Shown in pieces: positions 40,763 through 47,631 of a stretch of DNA of 64,000 nt. Every line of letters begins with the position of its first letter. Positions within the stretch are counted from its first letter, which is position 1. The notes beneath the pieces are model-generated. The model searched no databases, had not been told where the DNA came from, and saw only the letters and a list, made by a program, of their open reading frames with translations. The translations under genes were made by a program, and so were the position numbers. Source of the DNA: Profundibacter sp033851955 (GTDB taxonomy: Bacteria; Pseudomonadota; Alphaproteobacteria; Rhodobacterales; Rhodobacteraceae); contig JAWSVK010000020.1 in the NCBI GenBank assembly GCA_033851955.1, positions 124,001 through 188,000 on the forward strand, read 5' to 3'.

Positions 40763-41857
40763 CTATTCGGCCACCAATTCACCGCTTTCAATCTGCTCAC
40801 GTTCAATCGATTCAAACAAGGCCTTAAAGTTACCTTCGCCAAACCCATCATCGCCCTTGCGTTGGATGAATTCGAAAAAGATTGGCCCGACCACAGTTTT
40901 TGAGAAAATTTGCAGAAGAATACGGGTTTCGCCCCCGTCGTCCACACCCTCGCCGTCAATCAAAATGCCGTGTTTCATCATCTTGTCTAGCGGCTCCTGG
41001 TGGCCAACTACACGTGTTTTGCTCATTTCATAATAGGCTTTGGGCGGCCCCGGCATAAACTCCAACCCTTTATCGGCAATCGCGTTTGTAGAGCCATAGA
41101 TATCGTCCGTCCCCACAGCAATATGCTGAATTCCCTCGCCATTATAGCGTTTTAGATAGGCCACAATCTGCCCCTTTTCACCGCGATCCTCGTTGATCGG
41201 AATACGGATGCGCCCGCATGGTGACGTTAATGCGCGGCTCCGCAGGCCGGTAAATTTTCCCTCAATATCGAAAAAGCGGATTTCGCGAAAATTGAACAGA
41301 TCCGCGTAGAATTTGAACCACTTGTCCATATTGCCTTTGTGCACATTGTGGGTCAGGTGATCGAGATAGTAAAACCCATCGCCCGCAGGATGTGCGGCCT
41401 CGATCCAGTCAAATTCAGCATTATACGGGCTGGTATCAAAATACTGATCAATGAAATAAAGCAGCGAACCACCGATCCCCAAAACCGCAGGCACGTCCAT
41501 GGTTTTATCATCCGCCGTATAGGGCACTGCGCCCTTTGAAACCGCATGGTCAAACGCCTTTTGCGCATCCACCACCCTCCACGCCATCGAAGGCGCACAG
41601 GGGCCGTGTTCCGCCACAAACCGCATCCCAAACGAACCCGGTTCAGCGTTCAACAGATAACTAACATCGCCCTGTTTCCACAACTCAATTGCTTTGGTCT
41701 TGTGATTGGCTACATGTTGATAGCCCATCTTCGCGAACACTTCGCGCAGCTTCTGGGGGTCGTCATGGGCGAACTCAACAAATTCGAAACCATCGGTTCC
41801 AGCTGGGTTTTCGGCGTTGATAACGGATCTTGGGGCGTTGTGCGGGAATGGTCCCAT
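40763..41857 (-). CDS. hppD: 4-hydroxyphenylpyruvate dioxygenase
   Basis: Fe(II) enzyme that converts 4-hydroxyphenylpyruvate to homogentisate in tyrosine breakdown. The 364-residue protein has both vicinal-oxygen-chelate halves, and the iron ligands are visible in the C-terminal half: His167 (YLDHLTHNV), His245 (IQHIAVG) and Glu329 (FFEFIQRKG). Length matches the family. AGGAGAGAATATC precedes the ATG, deciding against the ATG 66 bases upstream. It is divergent from an Lrp regulator with a palindrome between them, so that regulator probably controls it in response to an aromatic amino acid. Confidence 0.96.
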   Translation of the reverse strand: MGPFPHNAPRSVINAENPAGTDGFEFVEFAHDDPQKLREVFAKMGYQHVANHKTKAIELWKQGDVSYLLNAEPGSFGMRFVAEHGPCAPSMAWRVVDAQKAFDHAVSKGAVPYTADDKTMDVPAVLGIGGSLLYFIDQYFDTSPYNAEFDWIEAAHPAGDGFYYLDHLTHNVHKGNMDKWFKFYADLFNFREIRFFDIEGKFTGLRSRALTSPCGRIRIPINEDRGEKGQIVAYLKRYNGEGIQHIAVGTDDIYGSTNAIADKGLEFMPGPPKAYYEMSKTRVVGHQEPLDKMMKHGILIDGEGVDDGGETRILLQIFSKTVVGPIFFEFIQRKGDDGFGEGNFKALFESIEREQIESGELVAE

Positions 41858-41910
41858 GATATTCTCTCCTGTGCGCGAGTTACCCCGCAAGGATATCAAC
41901 ATAGTAGCGC

Positions 41911-41928
41911 CAAATACGCGCATATTTG
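41911..41928. promoter_or_regulatory. Probable Lrp-type operator between hppD and its regulator
   Basis: CAAATA-CGCGCA-TATTTG is a perfect 6-6-6 inverted repeat in the 136-bp divergent region. AT-rich half-sites separated by six bases suit an Lrp/AsnC dimer. Binding by the adjacent regulator is inferred. Confidence 0.55.
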
Positions 41929-41993
41929 CTGGACTTTGGCTCTAAATGCGCGGCAATGTGGCTAGAAATGCAATACTAACGCGGAATTATCGC

Positions 41994-42452
41994 ATGACCT
42001 TAGACAAAATCGATGCAAACCTGTTGGCAGAGCTACAAAAAAACGCCCACCTGACTGCGGCGGAGCTTGGTGAAATGCTGGCCCTGTCTCCATCACAAAT
42101 CGGCCGCCGCCGCCAGCGGCTTGAGGCTGAAGGATACATCAGCAGCTACGGTGCAAAGCTGGACGCCAAACGTCTTGGCCTAACCGTTCAGGGGTTCGTG
42201 CAGGTGCAAATGGCGGCCCATGACAACAAGGCCGCCAGCGCGTTCGCCAGCCTAGTCACCCTGCGCCCCGAGGTGATCAGCGCTTGGACCTTAACCGGCG
42301 AAGCCGACTATTTGCTGCATGTTTATTGCCAAGATCTGGCGGCCCTGAACATCTTTATCCAAGAAGTCCTGTTGCCCCACGCCGCCGTCGCCCGCGTGCA
42401 AAGCCAAATCGTTATGAACGAACTAAAGGCCGGCGCACCACTGCCGACCTAG
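41994..42452 (+). CDS. Lrp/AsnC-family regulator, probably of hppD
   Basis: A 152-residue Lrp-type regulator. The HTH (about 4-60) reads KIDANLLAELQKNAHLTAAELGEMLALSPSQIGRRRQRLE; the RAM domain ends LTGEADYLLHVYCQDLAALNIFI. Divergence from hppD and a palindrome in the shared region make it the likely controller of tyrosine catabolism, with an aromatic amino acid as plausible effector. Confidence 0.92.
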   Translation: MTLDKIDANLLAELQKNAHLTAAELGEMLALSPSQIGRRRQRLEAEGYISSYGAKLDAKRLGLTVQGFVQVQMAAHDNKAASAFASLVTLRPEVISAWTLTGEADYLLHVYCQDLAALNIFIQEVLLPHAAVARVQSQIVMNELKAGAPLPT

Positions 42453-42462
42453 CTTCTTCTTG

Positions 42463-42490
42463 CCCTAAATACCTGCCGCGCGCAGCGCAT
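42463..42490 (+). repeat. Dispersed TAAATATCCGCGCCGCAGGCA repeat, degenerate copy 3
   Basis: CCCTAAATACCTGCCGCGCGCAGCGCAT lies between the convergent Lrp and cobT genes. It keeps the CTAAATA start and a GC-rich end but has rearranged the centre, so membership is likely but not certain. Confidence 0.4.
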
Positions 42491-42495
42491 TCGAC

Positions 42496-43506
42496 CTAGC
42501 CGTCAGAAACACCGGCCTCGGCGAACGTAGACATCCCCGAATGGCAGGCAATCGCCCCTTTCAGCACGCCAATCGCCAGTGCAGCGCCGGAGCCTTCGCC
42601 CAACCGCATGCCCATTGCCAACAGTGGTTCTTTACCGAGGTATTTCAACACCATGCCATGCGCGCCTTCGGCTGAAACATGGCCCGCGACAGCGTGATCC
42701 AACGCGCCAGTGACGGTCTTTTCCAACACCGCCGCCGCCGCCGAGCAAATAAACCCGTCCAAAATCACTGGAATGCGCAAAGCACGCGCCCGTGCAATGG
42801 CCCCAACCATCGCCGCCAACTCACGCCCGCCCAAACAGCGCAACACCTGCAACGGGTCGTTCAGCACATCGGCATGACGCGCCAATCCTTCCGCCACAAC
42901 GCGGGTTTTGTTCAACAATCCGGCGTCATCCACCCCGGTGCCGCGCCCTGTCCAATCCGCTGCCTCTCCACCAAACAGCGCCGTCGCAATGGCCGCCGCC
43001 GATGTTGTGTTGCCAATGCCCATTTCGCCCGTCACCAGCAAATCAGCCTGCGCATCAACCGCGTTCCAGCCTGTCAGCAATGCCGCCACGACGTCGACTT
43101 CGCTCATCGCCGCTGCCGTCGTAAAGTCCGCCGTCGGCCTGTCCAAATCCAATGCGTGCACGTCCATTTTCGCACCAAACGCCTTGGCCAATTGGTTGAT
43201 CGCCGCGCCACCGTGTTGAAAATTCATCACCATTTGCGCCGTCACCTCGGCTGGAAACGCCGAAACCCCTTGCGCACAAACGCCGTGGTTGCCCGCAAAT
43301 ATGATAATCTGCGGCGCAGTCAACGCGGGCTTGGCATCACCGCGCCAACCGGCGTACCAGATCGCCAAATCCTCCAAGCGCCCCAAAGCCCCAGGCGGTT
43401 TGGTCAAATCACCATTGCGGGCCTGTGCACCGGCGCGCGCATCCTCATCTGTGGCAGGCATTTCATTTAGAATGGCGCGAAATTCGGCAAGCGTGGCAAA
43501 ACTCAT
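42496..43506 (-). CDS. cobT: Nicotinate-nucleotide-dimethylbenzimidazole phosphoribosyltransferase CobT
   Basis: Makes alpha-ribazole phosphate for the lower ligand of cobalamin. The 336-residue protein has KPPGALGRLEDLA near residue 37, the FAGNHGVCAQGVSAFP block, GEMGIGNTTSAAA and the C-terminal LGEGSGAALAI block, all typical of the family. It is divergent from cobS (81 bp), the next enzyme in nucleotide-loop assembly. The ATG opening MSFATLAEF, after AGGGACCTGCT, is preferred over one 51 bases upstream that overlaps the promoter region. No cobalamin riboswitch fits in this short gap. Confidence 0.95.
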   Translation of the reverse strand: MSFATLAEFRAILNEMPATDEDARAGAQARNGDLTKPPGALGRLEDLAIWYAGWRGDAKPALTAPQIIIFAGNHGVCAQGVSAFPAEVTAQMVMNFQHGGAAINQLAKAFGAKMDVHALDLDRPTADFTTAAAMSEVDVVAALLTGWNAVDAQADLLVTGEMGIGNTTSAAAIATALFGGEAADWTGRGTGVDDAGLLNKTRVVAEGLARHADVLNDPLQVLRCLGGRELAAMVGAIARARALRIPVILDGFICSAAAAVLEKTVTGALDHAVAGHVSAEGAHGMVLKYLGKEPLLAMGMRLGEGSGAALAIGVLKGAIACHSGMSTFAEAGVSDG

Positions 43507-43587
43507 AGCAGGTCCCTCGTTGATCTTTTGTTGTCTTATTGGTTTAACCCATCCCAAAGCGCAAGTTACAATGAAAAGGCCATGTTA

Positions 43588-44346
43588 ATGTCAAAACCCG
43601 ACACGCCGCTGGTTATGCTCCAAGACATCCCTGCCGCAATTGGTTTGCTGAGCCGCCTGCCCGTCAAATCGGACGGCAAACGTGGCGCGGCCTGTGCGTG
43701 GGCCTTTCCTCTAACGGGGCTGGTCCTCGGGATAATCGCAGCCGCTATCAGCTGGGTCGCAACCGCGATTGGCCTTCCAAACAACCTGACAGCGGGCCTT
43801 GCGTTGGTCTCGCTGGTGGTCATGACCGGCGCCCTGCACGAGGACGGCTTGGCGGACAGCGTTGATGGGCTTTGGGGCGGCTGGGACAAGACCCGCCGCC
43901 TTGAGATCATGAAAGACAGCCACATTGGCGCTTACGGCGTGATCGCACTGGTGTTGTCGCTGGGCCTGCGCTGGACCGCCCTAACGGCGCTGGCGGATGC
44001 GGGGCTGCTCACGGCTGCCCTGATCGGAATTGCAACCCTATCGCGGTTGCCGATGGTGGTGGCAATGGCAACGATCCCCCATGCCCGCACAGACGGGCTG
44101 TCCGCTAGCGTTGGCCGGGTCAAAGGGCCGACCGCATTGGTCGCAATCACGCTGACCATCCCGATCATCATTGTGCTGTTCGGATGGCCAGGCGTCATAG
44201 CCACAATTATCACTGCCCTTGCGGCAAGTGCAGTGATCCTAAGCGCTTTGCGTAAAATCGACGGCCAAACCGGCGACATACTGGGGGCTACACAGCAAAT
44301 CTCTGAAATCGCCGCCCTACTGGCCCTCACAGCAGCCCTGACTTAG
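43588..44346 (+). CDS. cobS: Adenosylcobinamide-GDP ribazoletransferase CobS
   Basis: Integral membrane enzyme that joins adenosylcobinamide-GDP and alpha-ribazole, the last major step of B12 synthesis. The 252-residue protein has about six hydrophobic segments and the conserved acidic loop HEDGLADSVDGLWGGWDKTRRLEIMKDSHIGAYG, the family signature with metal-binding aspartates. AAAAGG lies eight bases before the ATG at 43588; an ATG at 43582 is too close to it. Divergent from cobT. Confidence 0.94.
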   Translation: MSKPDTPLVMLQDIPAAIGLLSRLPVKSDGKRGAACAWAFPLTGLVLGIIAAAISWVATAIGLPNNLTAGLALVSLVVMTGALHEDGLADSVDGLWGGWDKTRRLEIMKDSHIGAYGVIALVLSLGLRWTALTALADAGLLTAALIGIATLSRLPMVVAMATIPHARTDGLSASVGRVKGPTALVAITLTIPIIIVLFGWPGVIATIITALAASAVILSALRKIDGQTGDILGATQQISEIAALLALTAALT

Positions 44347-44364
44347 ACTGCCGTTCCTATTTTT

Positions 44365-44392
44365 GTTCTCTAAATATCCGCGCCGCAGGCAT
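44365..44392 (+). repeat. Dispersed TAAATATCCGCGCCGCAGGCA repeat, copy 4
   Basis: GTTCTCTAAATATCCGCGCCGCAGGCAT is identical over 28 bases to the reverse complement of 57601-57628, including the GTTCTC lead. Both are followed by gene ends. Confidence 0.65.
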
Positions 44393-44393
44393 C

Positions 44394-44447
44394 AGCGCTT
44401 TGACCCTTTAGGGGCAAAGCGCTTGGGGCGCCGCCGTCAGGCGGCGC
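44394..44447. terminator. Double hairpin, bidirectional terminator of cobS and carD
   Basis: AGCGCTTTG/CAAAGCGCT with an inner CCC/GGG pair (44394-44423) is followed by GCGCCGCC/GGCGGCGC (44428-44447). The two strong hairpins separate the convergent cobS and carD genes. No U-tract is clear, so some other termination mode may apply. Confidence 0.5.
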
Positions 44448-44455
44448 AACCCGTT

Positions 44456-44974
44456 TTAGACAACTGGCACAATACGTGACATCAAAATATCAATGATACC
44501 TTGGCGTGCATTATCTTCGCCATCACCTTCAACCGCTGCGAATTCACGAGTCAACCGCTCAAGAGCAGCCTCATATAGCTGGCGCTCAGAATAGCTCTGC
44601 TCACGCTGATCATCCGTGCGGTGCAAATCGCGCACAACCTCGGCAATCGCAATCAAATCACCAGAATTGATCTTTTGCTCGTATTCTTGTGCGCGACGCG
44701 ACCACATGGCACGTTTCACCTTGGCCTTACCCTTTAGGGTCTTGTTGGCGTGCGCCACCACATCAGGCGACGACAACGCCCGCATGCCAACTTCGATCGC
44801 TTTGTTGGTGGGCACCTGCAATTTCATCTTATCTTTTTCAAACGAGATCACGTAAAGCTCCAGCTTGAACCCCGCAACCTCTTGTTCCTCAACCGAAACC
44901 ACCTTGCCCACACCATGGGACGGGTACACAACAAACTCGTTAGGACGAAAATCCAGCTTCTTTGACTTACTCAT
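44456..44974 (-). CDS. carD: CarD-family RNA polymerase-binding regulator
   Basis: A 172-residue CarD/CdnL-type protein that binds the RNA polymerase beta subunit and stabilises open promoter complexes. The N-terminal RNAP-interaction domain reads FRPNEFVVYPSHGVGKVVSVEEQEV; the helical C-terminal domain includes MWSRRAQEYEQKINSGD and the conserved DLHRTDDQREQSYSERQLYEAALERL. It heads a minus-strand run with fdxA, the S4 gene and the helicase lying upstream, an order typical of Rhodobacterales. Confidence 0.94.
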   Translation of the reverse strand: MSKSKKLDFRPNEFVVYPSHGVGKVVSVEEQEVAGFKLELYVISFEKDKMKLQVPTNKAIEVGMRALSSPDVVAHANKTLKGKAKVKRAMWSRRAQEYEQKINSGDLIAIAEVVRDLHRTDDQREQSYSERQLYEAALERLTREFAAVEGDGEDNARQGIIDILMSRIVPVV

Positions 44975-45099
44975 TCAGGCCACTTCCTTGCTTGATCCCA
45001 CAGGTGCCAGATCTGGCATCCTTTAGGCGATAAGAAACCACCCATCAGGCAATCAACGCTGAGGGTGGCAATGTTATTTTACAATCTGTCTCTGCGCCT

Positions 45100-45128
45100 A
45101 ATATAGCAGAAATTCTGCCCTATTTAAA
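45100..45128 (-). promoter_or_regulatory. Candidate carD promoter with a palindrome in the spacer
   Basis: On the minus strand TTTAAA is followed 17 bases later by TATATT. The spacer contains GCAGAAATTCTGC (45106-45118), a perfect 13-bp palindrome. A regulator bound there would sit between -35 and -10. The regulator is unknown; the promoter call is a pattern match only. Confidence 0.4.
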
Positions 45129-45238
45129 GCGCAGCACGCAACGTGGTGTAATACTCGTTAGTTTCATGGCTGAAACAGTTAGATTCCAAGCCAAATTAGG
45201 TCCGAAATCCACCTCGTTTTGCCCCCTCTAACGAATCG

Positions 45239-45580
45239 CTATTCGTCGCCTTCGCCGGGTTTCTCTGAGAAATATTTCTCCAGTTTGCCTTCTTCGCCAT
45301 CGCGCTCTTCGGCATCAGGCAACTGGTCTTTTTTCTCGATGATCACGGGCCACAGCTCGGAATATTTGCGGTTGAATTCAACCCATTTATCCGTGTCAGG
45401 CTCGGTATCAGGCCGGATCGCGTCGGCAGGGCATTCAGGTTCGCAAACGCCACAGTCGATACACTCATCCGGATGGATAACGAGCATGTTTTCACCCTCG
45501 TAGAAACAGTCCACAGGACAAACTTCGACACAGTCGGTGTATTTGCAGGCGATGCAATTGTCGTTAACTATATAGGTCAT
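45239..45580 (-). CDS. fdxA: 7Fe-8S-type ferredoxin FdxA
   Basis: A 113-residue soluble ferredoxin of the FdxA family carrying one 3Fe-4S and one 4Fe-4S cluster for electron transfer. Cysteines at 9, 12, 17, 21 and 25 and at 40, 43, 46 and 50 give the two cluster-binding motifs (CIACKYTDC, CPVDC, and CIDCGVCEPECP). The acidic C-terminal half is normal for the family. It lies between carD and the S4 gene. Confidence 0.95.
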   Translation of the reverse strand: MTYIVNDNCIACKYTDCVEVCPVDCFYEGENMLVIHPDECIDCGVCEPECPADAIRPDTEPDTDKWVEFNRKYSELWPVIIEKKDQLPDAEERDGEEGKLEKYFSEKPGEGDE

Positions 45581-45632
45581 ATGAGCACTCTAGGATTTCT
45601 CTATCAGCGTCTAGCTATTCGTTTGCGAACAA

Positions 45633-46004
45633 TCAATCAAGGTATGACCCGCGCAAAAGACGCGCAGTGCGGCGATCTTTCTTGGTTGGACGACCCTTTC
45701 GTTCAATCTCGGCAGATTTTGGAATTATTTCCTCAGGCGGCGTCAGGTCTTCATATAATGTTTGCGCCTCAGGGGCTGGCCCACGCCGCGCCCCGATCGC
45801 ATTTATACGGATCACCTTGATTTGACGCGCTTGTGGGAACGTCAACGTATCCCCAGCCCCGACCATCACTGAAGGTTTGCCAATCCGATTGCCATTCACC
45901 CGAACATGCCCACCGCTGACCAGTTTGGCCGCCAGCCCACGGGTTTTGAAAAACCGCGCGTGCCACAGCCATTTATCCACCCGTCCTTTTGCAACAGTTT
46001 CCAT
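45633..46004 (-). CDS. S4-domain RNA-binding protein (HslR-like)
   Basis: A 123-residue protein. The S4 RNA-binding domain occupies about residues 7-65 (RVDKWLWHARFFKTRGLAAKLVSGGHVRVNGNRIG), and the basic C-terminal tail (ERKGRPTKKDRRTARLLRG) is like that of Hsp15/HslR, which binds stalled 50S subunits carrying nascent peptide. In related genomes it directly follows the helicase gene; here about 1.6 kb of accessory DNA intervenes. Confidence 0.9.
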   Translation of the reverse strand: METVAKGRVDKWLWHARFFKTRGLAAKLVSGGHVRVNGNRIGKPSVMVGAGDTLTFPQARQIKVIRINAIGARRGPAPEAQTLYEDLTPPEEIIPKSAEIERKGRPTKKDRRTARLLRGSYLD

Positions 46005-46042
46005 GTCAGCCCATCAAATAGCGCATCGGTTCCCTCTCAATC

Positions 46043-46240
46043 TTGGGGGGAGTTCTGATTGAGTTCAATGCAAAATGCAGTTGGTCACTGCTTACCCACA
46101 CGATCTTAGAGCGTCTTGGGGCAAATATGATGGCTTTTGTCGATCCGTGTTCCAATCACGTGTTGCCAAGAAGCACGGCAAAGCAACGCACGGAGCTAAT
46201 ACGATATCTAAATAGAAAAGGGGAAATAGTAAGCACGTAA
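46043..46240 (+). CDS. Doubtful small ORF in accessory DNA
   Basis: A 65-codon frame beginning TTG, preceded by CTCAATC with no good ribosome site (an internal ATG would give about 37 residues). The encoded sequence (for example STAKQRTELIRYLNRKGEIVST at the end) matches nothing I recognise. It may be the remnant of a gene brought in with the next one. Confidence 0.25.
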   Translation: MGGVLIEFNAKCSWSLLTHTILERLGANMMAFVDPCSNHVLPRSTAKQRTELIRYLNRKGEIVST

Positions 46241-46256
46241 TTTTGAAGGAAATACC

Positions 46257-46643
46257 ATGCAATATGAATTCAGGTCTAAGACACTTACAGGCGCAGTGAG
46301 AAATAGCCTTGCACCTCAGCGGAAAAGATTTGAGTGCAAATCCAGCGTAACAATTGACTCAGATGTCGGGTCCTATAACTGGGACACACTATCAGTTTTC
46401 GTCGACAAAGGCTGACGCTATACGATTTCTTGGTCGGCAGGCGAAGCTGCCGGTGATGGGGGAGACTACGGTATCAACATTCGTTCTCGTGATGGTCACG
46501 GTTCCTATAGAGGTTCGTTTCGCAGTTCTGATAGCTGGGGGTTTGTTGCCCAGTTGACTGGTGAAATTGAGTTCGATATCGGAATTTCACGCTCATTCCC
46601 ATCTTTCATTCGTGATTACTCTGTCACAGTTGAGGTCGACTGA
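46257..46643 (+). pseudogene. Secreted-type or beta-rich gene interrupted by one TGA
   Basis: ATG at 46257, with GAAGGAAATACC upstream, opens a frame that runs 52 codons to TGA at 46413-46415 and then continues in the same frame for a further 75 codons to TGA at 46641. Both halves read as protein: DSDVGSYNWDTLSVFVDKG before the stop, RYTISWSAGEAAGDGGDYG and FIRDYSVTVEVD after. A single CGA-to-TGA change would explain it. No family is recognised; the composition suggests a beta-sandwich. Read-through cannot be excluded. Confidence 0.65.
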
Positions 46644-47035
46644 GCTCCTGGATATTCGGGCATATCAGGCATATTTTCAAAGACAAATATGCCGTGCCTA
46701 TCAAATTGCCCAATTTCAAAAAGAAACGCCGTGAGAATTGGGTAATGCCAGCGATACGCGTAATAAGACGTTCCGACAATCATCAACAAAAGCAAGGGCT
46801 TGCTAAAACGGCTCTGGGCCAACATGCATAGGAAAATCAAAGTTGGGATATAGAGCGCCAACAGATGTGATCCCGTGTAGATGTACCGGGGCCACTCATA
46901 AGCTAAGATGAGCCGCACGAACTCGACTTGAAAAATCAACCCTGCACTCAGATGAAACACAACAAACGCGGCGACTTGCACGCTAAGCATGGTAGTCAAA
47001 CCAGAAAGGAGATGGGTTTTAGGAGCTGTCTGCAT
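46616..47035 (-). CDS. Small membrane protein, paralogue of the next gene
   Basis: A 139-residue protein with four hydrophobic segments. QVAAFVVFHLSAGLIFQVEF and SRFSKPLLLLMIVGTSYYAY, then FLFEIGQFDR and FENMPDMPEYP, line up closely with the protein at 47129, so the two arose by tandem duplication. The family is not recognised. The gene lies in the accessory interval between the helicase and S4 genes and converges on the interrupted gene, overlapping its last bases. Confidence 0.65.
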   Translation of the reverse strand: MQTAPKTHLLSGLTTMLSVQVAAFVVFHLSAGLIFQVEFVRLILAYEWPRYIYTGSHLLALYIPTLIFLCMLAQSRFSKPLLLLMIVGTSYYAYRWHYPILTAFLFEIGQFDRHGIFVFENMPDMPEYPGAQSTSTVTE

Positions 47036-47128
47036 GAGGGTTTGTCACATCTTTTTGTAAACTTTTGGTTACTCAAAATTATTGGGGCTGATTTGCGCAG
47101 ACCGCAAGTTGCCAGACGGTCCAGTCGA

Positions 47129-47524
47129 TTAAAGCGGTGGATATTGATCAATTCCCGGCATGTGATCAAACAGGAACGTCGGCCACCTATCAATTTGCTC
47201 CAAAGCGTACAGAAACCCAGTGAGAACAGGGTAAGAAAAATAGTAGGCTGAATAGAGCGTTACAGCAGCCATTAAGGCCAATAGAGGCTTGCTGTAGCGC
47301 GACTTGAAAATCAGCCAGATAAACAGCGCCACAGGAGCGTATAAGGTTGCGTCCTTTAGCAGCCAATTTGCCGTCCCCAGCCACCTGTGGTCCAAGGTCA
47401 ACTTCACCCACTCGATCTCGAACACCAGTGCCATGCTCAGATGGAACACGACAAAGGCCGCGACTTGGATGGTCAGGGCGGCAGGGAGGCTCGCGGTGAA
47501 CTTTCGTATGGAAACGATCTGCAT
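47129..47524 (-). CDS. Small membrane protein, paralogue of the preceding gene
   Basis: A 131-residue protein with four hydrophobic segments. QVAAFVVFHLSMALVFEIEW and SRYSKPLLALMAAVTLYSAY, then FLYALEQIDR and FDHMPGIDQYP, match the 46616 gene, with about half of positions identical in these blocks. The ATG opening MQIVSIRKF gives the same N-terminal layout as its paralogue; the frame is open 93 bases further upstream, across the helicase terminator. Function unknown. Confidence 0.65.
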   Translation of the reverse strand: MQIVSIRKFTASLPAALTIQVAAFVVFHLSMALVFEIEWVKLTLDHRWLGTANWLLKDATLYAPVALFIWLIFKSRYSKPLLALMAAVTLYSAYYFSYPVLTGFLYALEQIDRWPTFLFDHMPGIDQYPPL

Positions 47525-47572
47525 TCCACGTGTTTCGCACAAAATCGTAAAAATGCAGTTACGCCAAACGAA

Positions 47573-47602
47573 CAACAGCCCCCCAATTTTGGGAGGCTGT
47601 TG
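47573..47602 (-). terminator. Intrinsic terminator after the helicase gene
   Basis: CAACAGCCTCCC and GGGGGGCTGTTG around AAAATT form a strong hairpin on the minus strand, followed by TTCGTTT. It lies 30 bases past the helicase stop, showing that the membrane genes downstream are separately transcribed. Confidence 0.7.
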
Positions 47603-47631
47603 CAATTCGTTGAGCAATTTGCGCGGGTAAA

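Noticed and set aside
43507..43587. Cobalamin riboswitch between cobT and cobS
   Set aside because: The gap is 81 bp and lacks the B12-box, far too short for a cobalamin riboswitch.
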